From Flavobacterium luminosum (lineage in GTDB: Bacteria > Bacteroidota > Bacteroidia > Flavobacteriales > Flavobacteriaceae): DNA of 64,000 bases. The translations under genes were made by a program, and so were the position numbers. Below the pieces are notes generated by a model. It made no database searches. It worked only from the letters and a program-made list of their open reading frames with translations, and was not told the origin of the DNA. Positions 1 through 8,620 of the stretch are shown one piece after another. The first letter of the stretch is position 1. Each line of letters opens with the position of its first letter. The stretch lies in the NCBI RefSeq assembly GCF_023635005.1, contig NZ_JAMLJM010000003.1, positions 1 to 64,000 on the forward strand, read 5' to 3'.

Positions 1-122
1 TGCATACGCGTTACGCACCCGTGCGCCGGTCTCAAGTTAGCAAGCTAACTCTACCCCTCGACTTGCATGTGTTAAGCCTGCCGCTAGCGTTCATCCTGAG
101 CCAGGATCAAACTCTTCATCGT
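1..122 (-). rRNA. rrs: 16S ribosomal RNA, 5' end only (partial)
   Basis: Read on the minus strand this contains the universal 16S start (GAAGAGTTTGATCCTGGCTC), then the conserved stretches leading to helix 6 and the ACGGGTGCGTAACGCGT block. The gene runs leftwards out of the window, so only about the first 120 nt are present. The exact mature 5' end is uncertain by a few bases. The variable loop is of the kind seen in Flavobacteriaceae. Confidence 0.97.
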
Positions 123-294
123 ATAATCTTAAATATTTTTAGACAAAGACGCTAGGTTATTCGAATCTATCGATTCTTCTTACTCTCATTTTTATTTGTT
201 TCAAATATCTCTATCTGAAACGGCTGTCAATCCAATATGTCTATGAACGTATTCTTCTTTTTTATTATCACCAACCTCTCTCGGTTAGCGGGTG

Positions 295-302
295 CAAAAG
301 TA
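295..302 (-). promoter_or_regulatory. rRNA promoter P1, -7 element TACTTTTG
   Basis: On the minus strand the sequence is TACTTTTGCACCCGC. This matches the Bacteroidota -7 consensus TAnnTTTG, and a TTTTG (minus strand of 322-326) lies 19 nt upstream as a plausible -33 element. It sits about 170 nt before the mature 16S start, leaving a leader at 123-287. The GCACCCGC following the -7 element recurs in P3 and nearly in P2. Confidence 0.8.
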
Positions 303-438
303 GAAAACTTTTTTAAACTCGCAAAACTTTTTGAAACTTTTTTTTGAGAAAATTTTCAGTCCGTTTTTTTTCAATATCTAATTAAGAACTCTTTTGCTTT
401 TTCCTGCAAACTCCCTTTCTTGGTTCGTTTGCGGGTGG

Positions 439-446
439 CAAAGGTA
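439..446 (-). promoter_or_regulatory. rRNA promoter P2, -7 element TACCTTTG
   Basis: The minus strand reads TACCTTTGCCACCCGC, a second TAnnTTTG element followed by almost the same start-site sequence as P1 and P3. TTG triplets lie at suitable distances upstream (minus strand of 463-465 or 468-470). It is about 144 bp upstream of P1 in an AT-rich, poly-T-rich stretch. Confidence 0.7.
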
Positions 447-551
447 AAACCTTTTTCCTTTACAATCCAAATCTTTTTTAAAGTTTTTTTTCAAAACCTT
501 ATCTCCGATTCTTTTACAATATTATAATGAACTTGTGCTTGATTGCGGGTG

Positions 552-559
552 CAAAAGTA
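552..559 (-). promoter_or_regulatory. rRNA promoter P3, -7 element TACTTTTG
   Basis: The minus strand reads TACTTTTGCACCCGC, identical over 15 nt to P1. No clear -33 TTG is visible upstream. It is about 113 bp upstream of P2. No gene is seen between 560 and 941. Confidence 0.65.
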
Positions 560-744
560 CCACTTCTTTTTACATTTCCTAACCTTTTTTTACTATTTTT
601 TTAACCTTTATCCTCTCTAACCTACTAATCAATCACTTACAAAAAAAAGTTTTTTTGAAATAGTATTTAGCGGTCATCAATCAGAGGCTATTCTTGATCC
701 GTGGTATACTTATTATATTATTGTGACTTTGAAAACGCTTCCTT

Positions 745-853
745 CAACTCTACCCTAAAGCCCGCGTGAGGGGGTGAAGCGGCATCCTTTTATGCAGCCC
801 GCGAAATAAAAGATACAGCGTAAAACCCGACCCGAAGGAACGAAGGGACACGC
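745..853. repeat. GC-rich structured intergenic element of a type I recall from many flavobacteria
   Basis: This GC-rich patch stands out from its AT-rich surroundings. It contains GGCATCCTTTTAT (781-793) and an imperfect inverted partner, ATAAAAGATACAGC (806-819), flanked by a CCCGCGTGAGGG-like segment and a CCCGACCCGAAGG-like segment. I recall elements with the same order (GCGGCATCCTTTT, a variable hairpin, AAAAGATATAGCGG, then AGCCCGACCC) dispersed in Flavobacteriaceae intergenic regions. Its function is unknown, and no ORF is visible in it. Confidence 0.5.
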
Positions 854-941
854 TATAGTCAATTTGATTATAACTATACGAAGTGTTAGTGGAACTTGAT
901 CGCTCTGACTTTCAAAAAATCATTCCGCTCCGTTAATTATT

Positions 942-972
942 ACACAAAAAAAACACCTATATATAAAGGTGT
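942..972 (-). terminator. Intrinsic terminator of the DUF4294 gene
   Basis: The inverted repeat ACACCT/AGGTGT (about 953-958 and 967-972) is followed, in the minus-strand direction, by a run of eight T. It begins just after the stop codon at 979. Confidence 0.7.
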
Positions 973-978
973 CCTTCG

Positions 979-1662
979 TTATTCTTTTTGTTCTTTTATT
1001 GCTTTTAGCTTTGCTCTCCAAACTTTGGCAAGCTCTGCATATTCCATAGGAACTTTGGCGGGCTGATTGGGTAACTTTTTTTCGGAAAAAGCTTTGTACA
1101 GTATTCCTTCTATCACGAAATCTTCAGATACATTATAAGGATCGTATGGTGTTTTTAGGTTGATATCGAATAATCGCGCAGTATTGTTGGACCAAAAAGC
1201 TTTCCAACCGCTCTTTAAATCCTTGATAAGATCATAAGTGGTCGATCCGGTTTGTCTGTGAATTAACTTGACCAATATTTGACCTTCTTTACGACTCATT
1301 TTTTTTAGTTTCTCCTCAAATTCGTTCGTAAGATAATGTTCTACTAATTTGAAATACTTTTTTTTGTCTCTTTCACTTTTCAATCCTTGCATTCCTTCAT
1401 TTAACATCACTAACTTATCCGCTGCTGTTTTTGCGTAGGGATATGTTTTTAAAACACGACGCTGCAACAATAAAAATCGTTTGCGCTCTTCTTCCGATTT
1501 AAAATTAGGTTTATTGGTTACATATACTTCTTCCAATTGAAAATGCAATTCTTCCAAGGTGTCTTGAATTTCACTATCTAGTTGTAAGGAATCTTTTTTT
1601 ATTTGCGCCTTAGAACCCGATGCCAATAATAAAAAAACAAGTATGATGTTAAGTAGTTTCAT
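979..1662 (-). CDS. DUF4294 domain exported protein
   Basis: This 227-aa protein has an N-terminal signal peptide (hydrophobic residues about 4-16, likely cleavage after SKA-Q). The rest is a charged alpha-helical domain with LLQRRVLKTYPYAK and KLIHRQTGSTTYDLI. I recognise this as DUF4294, a Bacteroidota family without a known function. The location is periplasmic or envelope. It is a single-gene unit with its own promoter (1680-1687) and terminator, divergent from the M42 peptidase gene. No catalytic motif is visible. Confidence 0.8.
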   Translation of the reverse strand: MKLLNIILVFLLLASGSKAQIKKDSLQLDSEIQDTLEELHFQLEEVYVTNKPNFKSEEERKRFLLLQRRVLKTYPYAKTAADKLVMLNEGMQGLKSERDKKKYFKLVEHYLTNEFEEKLKKMSRKEGQILVKLIHRQTGSTTYDLIKDLKSGWKAFWSNNTARLFDINLKTPYDPYNVSEDFVIEGILYKAFSEKKLPNQPAKVPMEYAELAKVWRAKLKAIKEQKE

Positions 1663-1679
1663 TCTTCAAATTTGTTTGT

Positions 1680-1687
1680 CAAAAATA
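1680..1687 (-). promoter_or_regulatory. Candidate promoter -7 element (TATTTTTG) of the DUF4294 gene
   Basis: The minus-strand TATTTTTG fits TAnnTTTG and lies 17 bp before the start codon at 1662, the usual spacing in flavobacteria. Confidence 0.55.
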
Positions 1688-1742
1688 TAAATTAATCAGC
1701 AAGTCTGATGCCAAATGATTAAATTAGCAAAAAATTATTTTT

Positions 1743-2831
1743 ATGTCAACAAAATCTATACTTACGAAGTCTTCAATGACTTTCTTAGAGCAATATTTAA
1801 ACAATGCTTCACCAACAGGATATGAAAGTGAAGGTCAGAAAATATGGATGGAGTATTTAAAACCTTATGTAGATACTTTTATAACCGACACTTATGGTAA
1901 TGCGGTGGGCGTTATTAATCCTGACGCGCCCTACAAGGTGCTGATAGAGGGACATAGCGATGAAATTTCATGGTATGTAAACTACATCACAGAAGACGGA
2001 TTGATTTATGTAATCAGAAACGGGGGATCCGATCATCAAATTGCTCCTTCTAAAAGAGTCAATATTCATACCAAAAAAGGGATTGTGAAAGGTGTTTTTG
2101 GCTGGCCTGCCATTCATACGCGCGGTCGCGGAAAAGAAGAGGCTGCTACTCAATTCAATATTTTTATCGATTGCGGTTGCAGTAACAAAGAAGAAGTCGA
2201 AAAACTTGGAATACACGTGGGTTGTGTGATTACATATCCCGATGAGTTTATGGTGTTGAACGAAAACAAATTGGTATGTCGTGCCATAGACAACCGAATG
2301 GGTGGTTTTATGATTGCCGAAGTAGCCCGTTTGTTAAAAGAACACAAGAAAAAATTGCCGTTTGGTTTGTACGTGGTAAATGCGGTGCAGGAAGAAATTG
2401 GTCTTCGTGGTGCCGAAATGATTACGCAAACAATTAAGCCGAATGTGGCGATTGTGACGGATGTTTGTCATGATACCACCACTCCTATGATTGATAAGAA
2501 AATTGAAGGCGATCTTAAAATTGGCCGTGGTCCCGTAATTGCTTATGCTCCTGCTGTACAAAACAAGCTTAGAGATCTAATTGTAGATACGGCAGAAGAA
2601 AAGAAAATTCCGTTTCAGCGCCATGCCACTTCGAGAGCTACCGGAACCGATACAGATGCCTATGCCTACAGCAATGGCGGTGTCGCTTCGGCCTTAATCT
2701 CACTTCCTTTACGATACATGCATACCACTGTAGAAATGGTTCACAAGGAAGATGTGGAAAATGTAATTCGATTGATTTACGAAACTTTATTGAAAATTGA
2801 AAACAATGAAGATTTCTCTTATTTCAAATAA
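1743..2831 (+). CDS. M42 family metallopeptidase (glutamyl/deblocking aminopeptidase type)
   Basis: This 362-aa cytoplasmic enzyme is expected to remove N-terminal residues from peptides with a two-metal centre. The M42 metal ligands and catalytic residues are visible: His71 and Asp73 in EGHSDE, bridging Asp183 in AIDNRMGG, the glutamate pair 217-218 in VQEEIGLRGAE, Asp240 in VTDVCHD and His327 in RYMHTTVE. Length is normal for the family (about 340-370 aa) and there is no signal peptide. The gene stands alone, with a strong hairpin terminator after it. Substrate preference cannot be read from the sequence. Confidence 0.9.
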   Translation: MSTKSILTKSSMTFLEQYLNNASPTGYESEGQKIWMEYLKPYVDTFITDTYGNAVGVINPDAPYKVLIEGHSDEISWYVNYITEDGLIYVIRNGGSDHQIAPSKRVNIHTKKGIVKGVFGWPAIHTRGRGKEEAATQFNIFIDCGCSNKEEVEKLGIHVGCVITYPDEFMVLNENKLVCRAIDNRMGGFMIAEVARLLKEHKKKLPFGLYVVNAVQEEIGLRGAEMITQTIKPNVAIVTDVCHDTTTPMIDKKIEGDLKIGRGPVIAYAPAVQNKLRDLIVDTAEEKKIPFQRHATSRATGTDTDAYAYSNGGVASALISLPLRYMHTTVEMVHKEDVENVIRLIYETLLKIENNEDFSYFK

Positions 2832-2892
2832 AAAAGGTAGAATGGTCTTTTAAACTAACATCATAAATTAGTCTACCTGCCATCTAAATGCT

Positions 2893-2926
2893 AAAAGGGG
2901 CTGTTTTTTTTTAACAGCCCCTTTTT
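2893..2926. terminator. Bidirectional terminator between M42 peptidase and purC
   Basis: The near-perfect 13-bp stem AAAAGGGGCTGTT/AACAGCCCCTTTT is followed by T-rich sequence on the plus strand and preceded by A-rich sequence. It serves the two convergent genes. Confidence 0.85.
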
Positions 2927-2929
2927 ATT

Positions 2930-3877
2930 TTATTGTTGTAAAAATGCGACCACATTTTTCTCTATTCTTTCATGGATATTGGAGATATCTGCTTTTACAA
3001 ATTTTTCTCCTATAATATTCTCATACAACTCAATGTATCGATCTGAAACAGTTGCAATGTATTCATCTGTCATTTCTGGAATTTGTTGTCCCGATTTTCC
3101 CTGAAAACCATTAGCGATTAACCATTGTCGAACAAATTCTTTAGACAATTGTTTTTGAGCTTCTCCTTTATCCTGACGCTCTTGGTATCCCTCTGCATAA
3201 AAATAACGAGAAGAATCCGGAGTATGTATCTCATCAATCAGTACAATTTTCCCCTCTTTTGTTTTACCAAACTCATATTTTGTATCCACTAGCATTAATC
3301 CTCTCGACGCCGCAATTTCAGTTCCTCTTTGAAACAACGCTCGAGTATATTTTTCTAATACTAGGTAATCTTCTTCGGAAACGATTCCCTGGGCTAAAAT
3401 TGCTTCTCTAGAAATATCTTCGTCATGAGTGCCTACAGCAGCTTTAGTGGTAGGAGTAATAATAGGAGTTGGAAATTTATCATTTTCTTTTAATCCTTCC
3501 GGTAATTCAACACCACATAACATTCGTTTACCCGCCGCGTATTCTCTAGCAGCATGTCCGGAAAGGCACCCACGGATTACCATTTCTACTTTAAAAGGTT
3601 GACATAAATGCCCAACGGCTACATTCGGATCTGGAGTAGCGATTAGCCAATTGGGTACGATATCTTGAGTTAATTGCATGAATTTAGTAGCAATCTGGTT
3701 TAAGATTTGTCCTTTGTAAGGAATTCCTTTTGGCATTACGACATCAAAGGCAGATAGCCTATCGGTGGCAATCATGACCAAAATTTCGTCGTTGATATTA
3801 TAAACTTCGCGAACTTTACCGTGATAAACGGATTTTTGACCCGGAAAGTTAAAATGGGTCGAGGTAATTGTATTCAT
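2930..3877 (-). CDS. purC: Phosphoribosylaminoimidazole-succinocarboxamide synthase
   Basis: This 315-aa SAICAR synthetase performs the ATP-dependent joining of aspartate to CAIR in de novo purine synthesis. The N-terminal nucleotide-binding segment GKVREVY (20-26) and [13 protein letters not shown] (38-50) are typical, as is the later [10 protein letters not shown] and [10 protein letters not shown] signature. The length matches the longer, yeast-like form common in Bacteroidota rather than the 237-aa E. coli type. No other pur genes are adjacent. A TACATTTG promoter lies 27 bp upstream. Confidence 0.96.
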   Translation of the reverse strand: MNTITSTHFNFPGQKSVYHGKVREVYNINDEILVMIATDRLSAFDVVMPKGIPYKGQILNQIATKFMQLTQDIVPNWLIATPDPNVAVGHLCQPFKVEMVIRGCLSGHAAREYAAGKRMLCGVELPEGLKENDKFPTPIITPTTKAAVGTHDEDISREAILAQGIVSEEDYLVLEKYTRALFQRGTEIAASRGLMLVDTKYEFGKTKEGKIVLIDEIHTPDSSRYFYAEGYQERQDKGEAQKQLSKEFVRQWLIANGFQGKSGQQIPEMTDEYIATVSDRYIELYENIIGEKFVKADISNIHERIEKNVVAFLQQ

Positions 3878-3903
3878 TCGTGTTGTGTTGTTGTTTTGTT
3901 TGG

Positions 3904-3911
3904 CAAATGTA
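3904..3911 (-). promoter_or_regulatory. Candidate purC promoter -7 element (TACATTTG)
   Basis: The minus-strand TACATTTG fits TAnnTTTG and lies 26 bp before the purC start. No purine riboswitch fold was evident in the short leader. Confidence 0.55.
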
Positions 3912-3935
3912 AGTGATTTTAGATGAAAATAAAAT

Positions 3936-3962
3936 AAAAAGTCGTTCCTAAGAACGACTTTT
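3936..3962. terminator. Terminator downstream of the S9 peptidase gene
   Basis: The stem AAAAGTCGTTC/GAACGACTTTT has a 4-nt loop and A and T tracts on either side. It lies just beyond the stop codon of the S9 peptidase at 3992. Confidence 0.8.
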
Positions 3963-3991
3963 ACTAAGCTAAACTATAAGATTTACAACCA

Positions 3992-6334
3992 CTACTCTTT
4001 CAAATGAGTTTCAAAGAAATCTAGGATTCTCGAATACTCATCAACCCACGAATACGTTTCTTTAAAACCGTGTGCTTCTACCGGATAAGAAGCTAAAGTC
4101 CAATTTTTCTTTCCTAATTCGATAAATCGTTGTGATAATCGTACGATATCTTTATACTCCACATTATCATCTACCATTCCGTGCAACATTAATAAATGGC
4201 CTTCTAAATTTTCGGCAAAATAGATCGGCGAACTTTTTTGATACGCGATAGGATCCGTTTCAGGGAAATTTAAAATATTACCCGTATACCCATGATTGTA
4301 GTGTGCCCAATCCGTAACCGAACGTAACGCCGCTCCAGCCTTAAACTCTTTAGGTTGGTTAAGCATTGCCATTAATGTAATGAAACCACCGTAAGAACCA
4401 CCATAAATCCCTACTCTATCAGGATTTATGCCGTATTGGTCTACTAAAACCTTCTTACCGTCTAAATGATCCGACAAATCTTTTCCGCCCATAAATCGGT
4501 AAATTCCCGTTCTATGGTCTCTTCCATAACCATCACTAGCTCTATAATCGATATCCAAAACAGTATATCCTTTATCGATTAGTAAATTATGGAACATATA
4601 TTCTCTTAGATACGTACTCCAATAATTGTGCGCATTTTGTAAGTAACCTGCACCATGAACAAAAATAACAGCAGCATTGTTTTTCTTCTCTTTAGTAGGT
4701 TGGTAAATACGAGCAAAAACAGTATTCCCATCCTGAGCCTTAAAACTAATGACTTCCGGTGAATGCCAAGGATACTTTTTAAAAGCTTCCGACTGCGAAT
4801 CTGTAATCACCTGAAGTTTTGCTTTGGGCATATTAGATCCCACGTACAATTCCCAAGGTTTATTTTTATAGGAATAACGCGCTAGAATCGTTTTTTCATC
4901 TGGTGACAGTTTCACTTCGTAAGCTCCTTCGGCTGTCAAAATTGGAATCAATTTGCCATCAGTAGTTAAACTATAAAACTCTCTATTCCCCGGATGATTC
5001 TTATTGGCTGTAACATAAAAGGAATTTTTATTGGCTGCTAGAGTAACTCCTCTTACCTCCCATTGCCCAGAAGTAAGTTGTTTTTTGCTTTTGGTTCCTA
5101 AATGATAGGTATACAAATGAGAATAGCCTGTAGCTTCAGATTGAAAATACAATGTAGCATCATCTGCCAGAAAACCTAAAGTTCGGTTGGCATAAGAATA
5201 CGAAGGTATGCCAGGACCTCCAATCCATGCTTCATCATGCTGATGGTCTATTTCTGTAAATTGATTTTCTTCTAAATTCACCGCAAGGAGCCAACGGTCT
5301 TTGTTGTCTTGACTTCTGACATCTATAACCGAATAATTTCCTTTTTCGTTAAATAGCGTTGCATCAATATAAAGGTCTTTAGCTTTTGGCTCTTTATTTT
5401 TTAGTTTCTCGTATTCCTTATAATATTCAGGATACTGATTAATCCCTGATAATTTTGAAAAATCTAAATAGTATAGTGTGTCTTTCGCTACATTATAAAT
5501 TCCGTAACGCATTTTTACGAAATTTTGCACAGAAACTTTTGCCTTGGTCTTTTTCGATTGATTGTAACCATCATCGGTTATAAAAACTTCCATGTTCTCA
5601 CTCTTAACTTCCGGCTTGTTCACCTCAGAGAACGTCACAAATTTACCTTGCGGGTGCACCGATAAATTATCCAAATCGCTTTGATTAAAGTAATACGACT
5701 TTGGAAATGCTGAAAAAGTATTCTTTTGCTGGCTTGACATCCAAGCTTTACGCTCTTTCTGATCTCTTATAAATTGAAAAAGTTCGCTTTGTTGTTCATT
5801 AAGAAAACCCTCCGAAGATTTAGGCTTACTTTCTTGTCCCTTTTTAAAATTTGTAATTTTAACAACGCTTCCGTCATTTAAATTCATTTTAATGATGTTG
5901 TCTTTTTGCTCTAAAAAAAGAATTCCTTTATCGGAAGACAAACTTATTTTAGCAACCGATTCATCATTGTAATATAACTTTTTTACTGTTTTTGACTTTA
6001 CTTTGTATTGAAAAACAGCGCCTCGGTCCGTAAAAAAATAAGTATCCGAATCCCAACCTTTGAGGAATCTCATCTTGGAGAGATTTATTTCCTCCTGAGA
6101 AGTTACTTGTTTTGGAGCTTTCAAACCATTTTGCCAAAAATAAACACTAGCACTCGGTTCATTTTTAGGATTCCAATCGAAATAAACCTTTTGCCCATCC
6201 AATGACCAACGAGGATTTTCGGGTGAACTTCCCACAAAAGCCTCTCCTTTCATAATCTGCTCTAATTGTAATTGCTGTGCTTGTAAGGTAACGGTAAGTA
6301 AAACAAAAAAAGCGGTAATTTTATGCTGAATCAT
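3992..6334 (-). CDS. Exported S9 family peptidase (dipeptidyl peptidase IV / prolyl oligopeptidase type)
   Basis: This 780-aa protein starts at MIQHK, chosen because it begins a clean signal peptide (cleavage near LQAQ). An earlier in-frame ATG would overlap the phoH-like gene. The N-terminal two thirds form a WD/beta-propeller-like region. The C-terminal alpha/beta hydrolase domain has the S9 nucleophile motif GGSYGGF (Ser about 647), the acid in HGMVDDN (Asp about 723) and the histidine in EAHGF (His about 755). It probably trims peptides in the periplasm, and cleavage after proline is likely but unproven. Confidence 0.9.
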   Translation of the reverse strand: MIQHKITAFFVLLTVTLQAQQLQLEQIMKGEAFVGSSPENPRWSLDGQKVYFDWNPKNEPSASVYFWQNGLKAPKQVTSQEEINLSKMRFLKGWDSDTYFFTDRGAVFQYKVKSKTVKKLYYNDESVAKISLSSDKGILFLEQKDNIIKMNLNDGSVVKITNFKKGQESKPKSSEGFLNEQQSELFQFIRDQKERKAWMSSQQKNTFSAFPKSYYFNQSDLDNLSVHPQGKFVTFSEVNKPEVKSENMEVFITDDGYNQSKKTKAKVSVQNFVKMRYGIYNVAKDTLYYLDFSKLSGINQYPEYYKEYEKLKNKEPKAKDLYIDATLFNEKGNYSVIDVRSQDNKDRWLLAVNLEENQFTEIDHQHDEAWIGGPGIPSYSYANRTLGFLADDATLYFQSEATGYSHLYTYHLGTKSKKQLTSGQWEVRGVTLAANKNSFYVTANKNHPGNREFYSLTTDGKLIPILTAEGAYEVKLSPDEKTILARYSYKNKPWELYVGSNMPKAKLQVITDSQSEAFKKYPWHSPEVISFKAQDGNTVFARIYQPTKEKKNNAAVIFVHGAGYLQNAHNYWSTYLREYMFHNLLIDKGYTVLDIDYRASDGYGRDHRTGIYRFMGGKDLSDHLDGKKVLVDQYGINPDRVGIYGGSYGGFITLMAMLNQPKEFKAGAALRSVTDWAHYNHGYTGNILNFPETDPIAYQKSSPIYFAENLEGHLLMLHGMVDDNVEYKDIVRLSQRFIELGKKNWTLASYPVEAHGFKETYSWVDEYSRILDFFETHLKE

Positions 6335-6344
6335 ATTGTTCTTG

Positions 6345-7295
6345 TTAATCATTATTTTCAATGCTTTTGTAGGCATCTATAATTTTTTTCACCAATTTGT
6401 GACGTACAATATCCTTATCGTCTAAATAGATAATACCGATTCCGTCTACATCTTTTAGAACCAATAACGCTTCTTTAAGTCCAGAAATAGTTCTACGAGG
6501 TAAGTCTACCTGTCCAGGATCACCGGTGATAATAAACTTTGCATTTTTACCCATACGGGTCAAAAACATTTTCATTTGAGAATGTGTGGTGTTTTGTGCC
6601 TCATCTAAAATAACGAAAGCATTATCTAAAGTTCTTCCACGCATAAATGCCAAAGGTGCAATTTGAATAATTCCTTTTAAGATGTAATCTTCTAGTGTTT
6701 GAGGAGGAATCATATCGCGCAAAGCATCGTATAACGGTTGCATGTACGGATCTAGTTTTTCTTTCATATCACCCGGTAAAAAACCCAAGTTCTCTCCGGC
6801 TTCTACCGCGGGACGCGTCAATATAATTCTTTTGACTTGTTTTTCTTTAAGCGCCTTCACAGCTAGCGCAACTCCCGTATACGTTTTTCCCGTACCTGCA
6901 GGACCAACGGCAAACACCATATCATTTTTTCGAACAAAATCGACTAACTTTTGCTGATTAGGAGTCATTGCCTTGATGAGTTTTCCTCCGAGACCGTGTA
7001 CCAGAATTTCATCTTTAGAATCCATTACTCCCGTTTGTTGAGGACTTCCTTCGATTACTCGCATAATCACATTATCATCAATCATATTAAAACGAGTAAA
7101 ATGATTCATCAGTCGTCTGAATCGGACTTCAAATTCATCCAATACTTCCTCTTCTCCAAACGCTTTCAGGGTAGAACCCCTTGCTACAATTTTAAGTTTT
7201 GGATAATATTTTTTAATGGTTTCCAAATGTCGGTCATGGGTTCCCCAAAATTCTTTTGGAGCTATATTTTCTAGTTCGATAATTCTTTCGTTCAA
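6345..7295 (-). CDS. PhoH-like ATPase
   Basis: This 316-aa cytoplasmic P-loop NTPase has Walker A GPAGTGKT at 131-138, a Walker B segment ILDEAQNTT near 230, and the conserved TRMGKNAKFIITGDPGQVDLP block of PhoH/YbeZ proteins. YbeZ-type proteins are linked to RNA metabolism and ribosome maturation, often beside ybeY, which is not adjacent here. The stop lies 10 bp from the start of the downstream S9 peptidase, so the two may be co-transcribed. Confidence 0.92.
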   Translation of the reverse strand: MNERIIELENIAPKEFWGTHDRHLETIKKYYPKLKIVARGSTLKAFGEEEVLDEFEVRFRRLMNHFTRFNMIDDNVIMRVIEGSPQQTGVMDSKDEILVHGLGGKLIKAMTPNQQKLVDFVRKNDMVFAVGPAGTGKTYTGVALAVKALKEKQVKRIILTRPAVEAGENLGFLPGDMKEKLDPYMQPLYDALRDMIPPQTLEDYILKGIIQIAPLAFMRGRTLDNAFVILDEAQNTTHSQMKMFLTRMGKNAKFIITGDPGQVDLPRRTISGLKEALLVLKDVDGIGIIYLDDKDIVRHKLVKKIIDAYKSIENND

Positions 7296-7388
7296 AAGCT
7301 GAAAATTTAGTTAACAATTAATTCGTTTTGTTTCTTTCAAATCTAGTAAATTTACAAAATATTTCAGCAATAGTTTTTAAACAAAATA

Positions 7389-8216
7389 ATGTCAATAATA
7401 ACTCTAACTACCGATTTTGGCTTAAAGGATCACTTTGTGGGATCTATTAAAGGAAAAATTATTTCCGAAAGTCCCGGAGCTCAGATTATTGATATTTCAC
7501 ATGATATTGATGTGTTTAACATCTCTGAAGCCAGTTATGTGATTAATGCTACTTATAAAAACTTTCCAAAAGGTACCGTACACCTTATAGGGGTTGACTC
7601 TGAACGCAATGCAGAAACTCGACATATCGCTATGCAGTGGAATGATCATTTTTTTGTATGTGCAGACAATGGAATTTTGAGTATCCTAACCCAAAAAATA
7701 AAACCACAAAAAATTGTGGAAATCAATATTCATGACCGTTTGCCCACCTATTCGACAGATATCGACGCTTTTGTTACTGTTGCCAATCATTTGGCCAAAG
7801 GAGGTGCTTTAAGTGTAGTTGGAAAAGAAATAAACAGTATTAAAGAATTAAGCGAATTAAAGCCATCTGTAGCAGCCGATTTCAGTAGTATTAAAGGATA
7901 TGTAATATATATTGACCACTTTGGAAATTGTATCACGAACATACCGCAATCCTTATTCAAAGAAGTGGGTAAAAACCGAGAATTTGAAATTAAATGTGGT
8001 ACAAAATCTATTAAAAAAATTCACGCTACTTACTCGGATTTCACGGTTCGCGAAGGCTATACCCTAAGGGATTACGAAGGAGAAAAACTGGCATTATTTA
8101 ACGAAGCTGGTTTTTTGGAAATCGCCATCTACAAAAGTAATCCAAAAACTACCGGTACCGCTAAATCATTATTAGGTCTAAAATACCGTGACATGGTTAG
8201 CGTCTACTTTAAATAA
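7389..8216 (+). CDS. SAM hydroxide adenosyltransferase (DUF62 / SAM hydrolase family)
   Basis: This 275-aa protein opens with ITLTTDFGLKDHFVG, the hallmark of the fluorinase/chlorinase/DUF62 family, and has YIDHFGNCITNI at the start of the C-terminal domain. Most members hydrolyse S-adenosylmethionine to adenosine and methionine. The Asp-Arg-His triad reported for that reaction is plausibly Asp70, Arg78 and His134. There is no sign of a halogenase-specific insertion. It is 26 bp upstream of a small monooxygenase-like gene, which may share its transcript. Confidence 0.88.
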   Translation: MSIITLTTDFGLKDHFVGSIKGKIISESPGAQIIDISHDIDVFNISEASYVINATYKNFPKGTVHLIGVDSERNAETRHIAMQWNDHFFVCADNGILSILTQKIKPQKIVEINIHDRLPTYSTDIDAFVTVANHLAKGGALSVVGKEINSIKELSELKPSVAADFSSIKGYVIYIDHFGNCITNIPQSLFKEVGKNREFEIKCGTKSIKKIHATYSDFTVREGYTLRDYEGEKLALFNEAGFLEIAIYKSNPKTTGTAKSLLGLKYRDMVSVYFK

Positions 8217-8242
8217 TCAAGATAATTTTCTAAAAAAATAAA

Positions 8243-8539
8243 ATGTTCGTACGCATAGTTAAATTAAGTTTCCACGAAGAAAACATTCCGGCATTCTTGG
8301 AAAATTTCGAACTCATGAAAGAAAAAATTCGAAATGCTCCCGGTAACCGATTTTTGGAATTATACCAAGACAAAAACAATCCTTGTCTTTTCTTTACCTA
8401 CAGCTATTGGGAAACCGAAGAAGATTTAGAGAATTATCGTCATTCCGAACTATTTAATGAGGTTTGGACCTTTACCAAAAAACTCTTCAATGACAAGCCA
8501 GAAGCCTGGAGTGTTGATAAATTGGTCAGTCTAAAATAG
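8243..8539 (+). CDS. Antibiotic biosynthesis monooxygenase (ABM) domain protein
   Basis: This 98-aa protein fits the small ferredoxin-like ABM/YgiN fold: an N-terminal FVRIVKLSF strand, a central GNRFLELYQDKNNP segment and the characteristic SYWETEEDLENYRHSELF helix. Members act as heme- or quinol-related monooxygenases or as uncharacterised dimers. It probably shares a transcript with the upstream DUF62 gene. The reaction cannot be inferred. Confidence 0.8.
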   Translation: MFVRIVKLSFHEENIPAFLENFELMKEKIRNAPGNRFLELYQDKNNPCLFFTYSYWETEEDLENYRHSELFNEVWTFTKKLFNDKPEAWSVDKLVSLK

Positions 8540-8578
8540 TTTGATGAATTTTAACGTTGTTTAAAAACAACTTTCGAC

Positions 8579-8586
8579 TATTTTTG
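8579..8586 (+). promoter_or_regulatory. gldFG promoter -7 element (TATTTTTG)
   Basis: TATTTTTG fits TAnnTTTG. A TTG at 8557-8559 sits 19 bp upstream as the -33 element. The gldF start codon follows 34 bp downstream. Confidence 0.7.
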
Positions 8587-8620
8587 TGGCTCAAATAAAT
8601 TTTAACCTTTTAAACCGCAA

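Noticed and set aside
560-941. tRNA gene or coding sequence upstream of the rRNA promoters
   Set aside because: No cloverleaf or reading frame is recognisable. Only the GC-rich structured element stands out.
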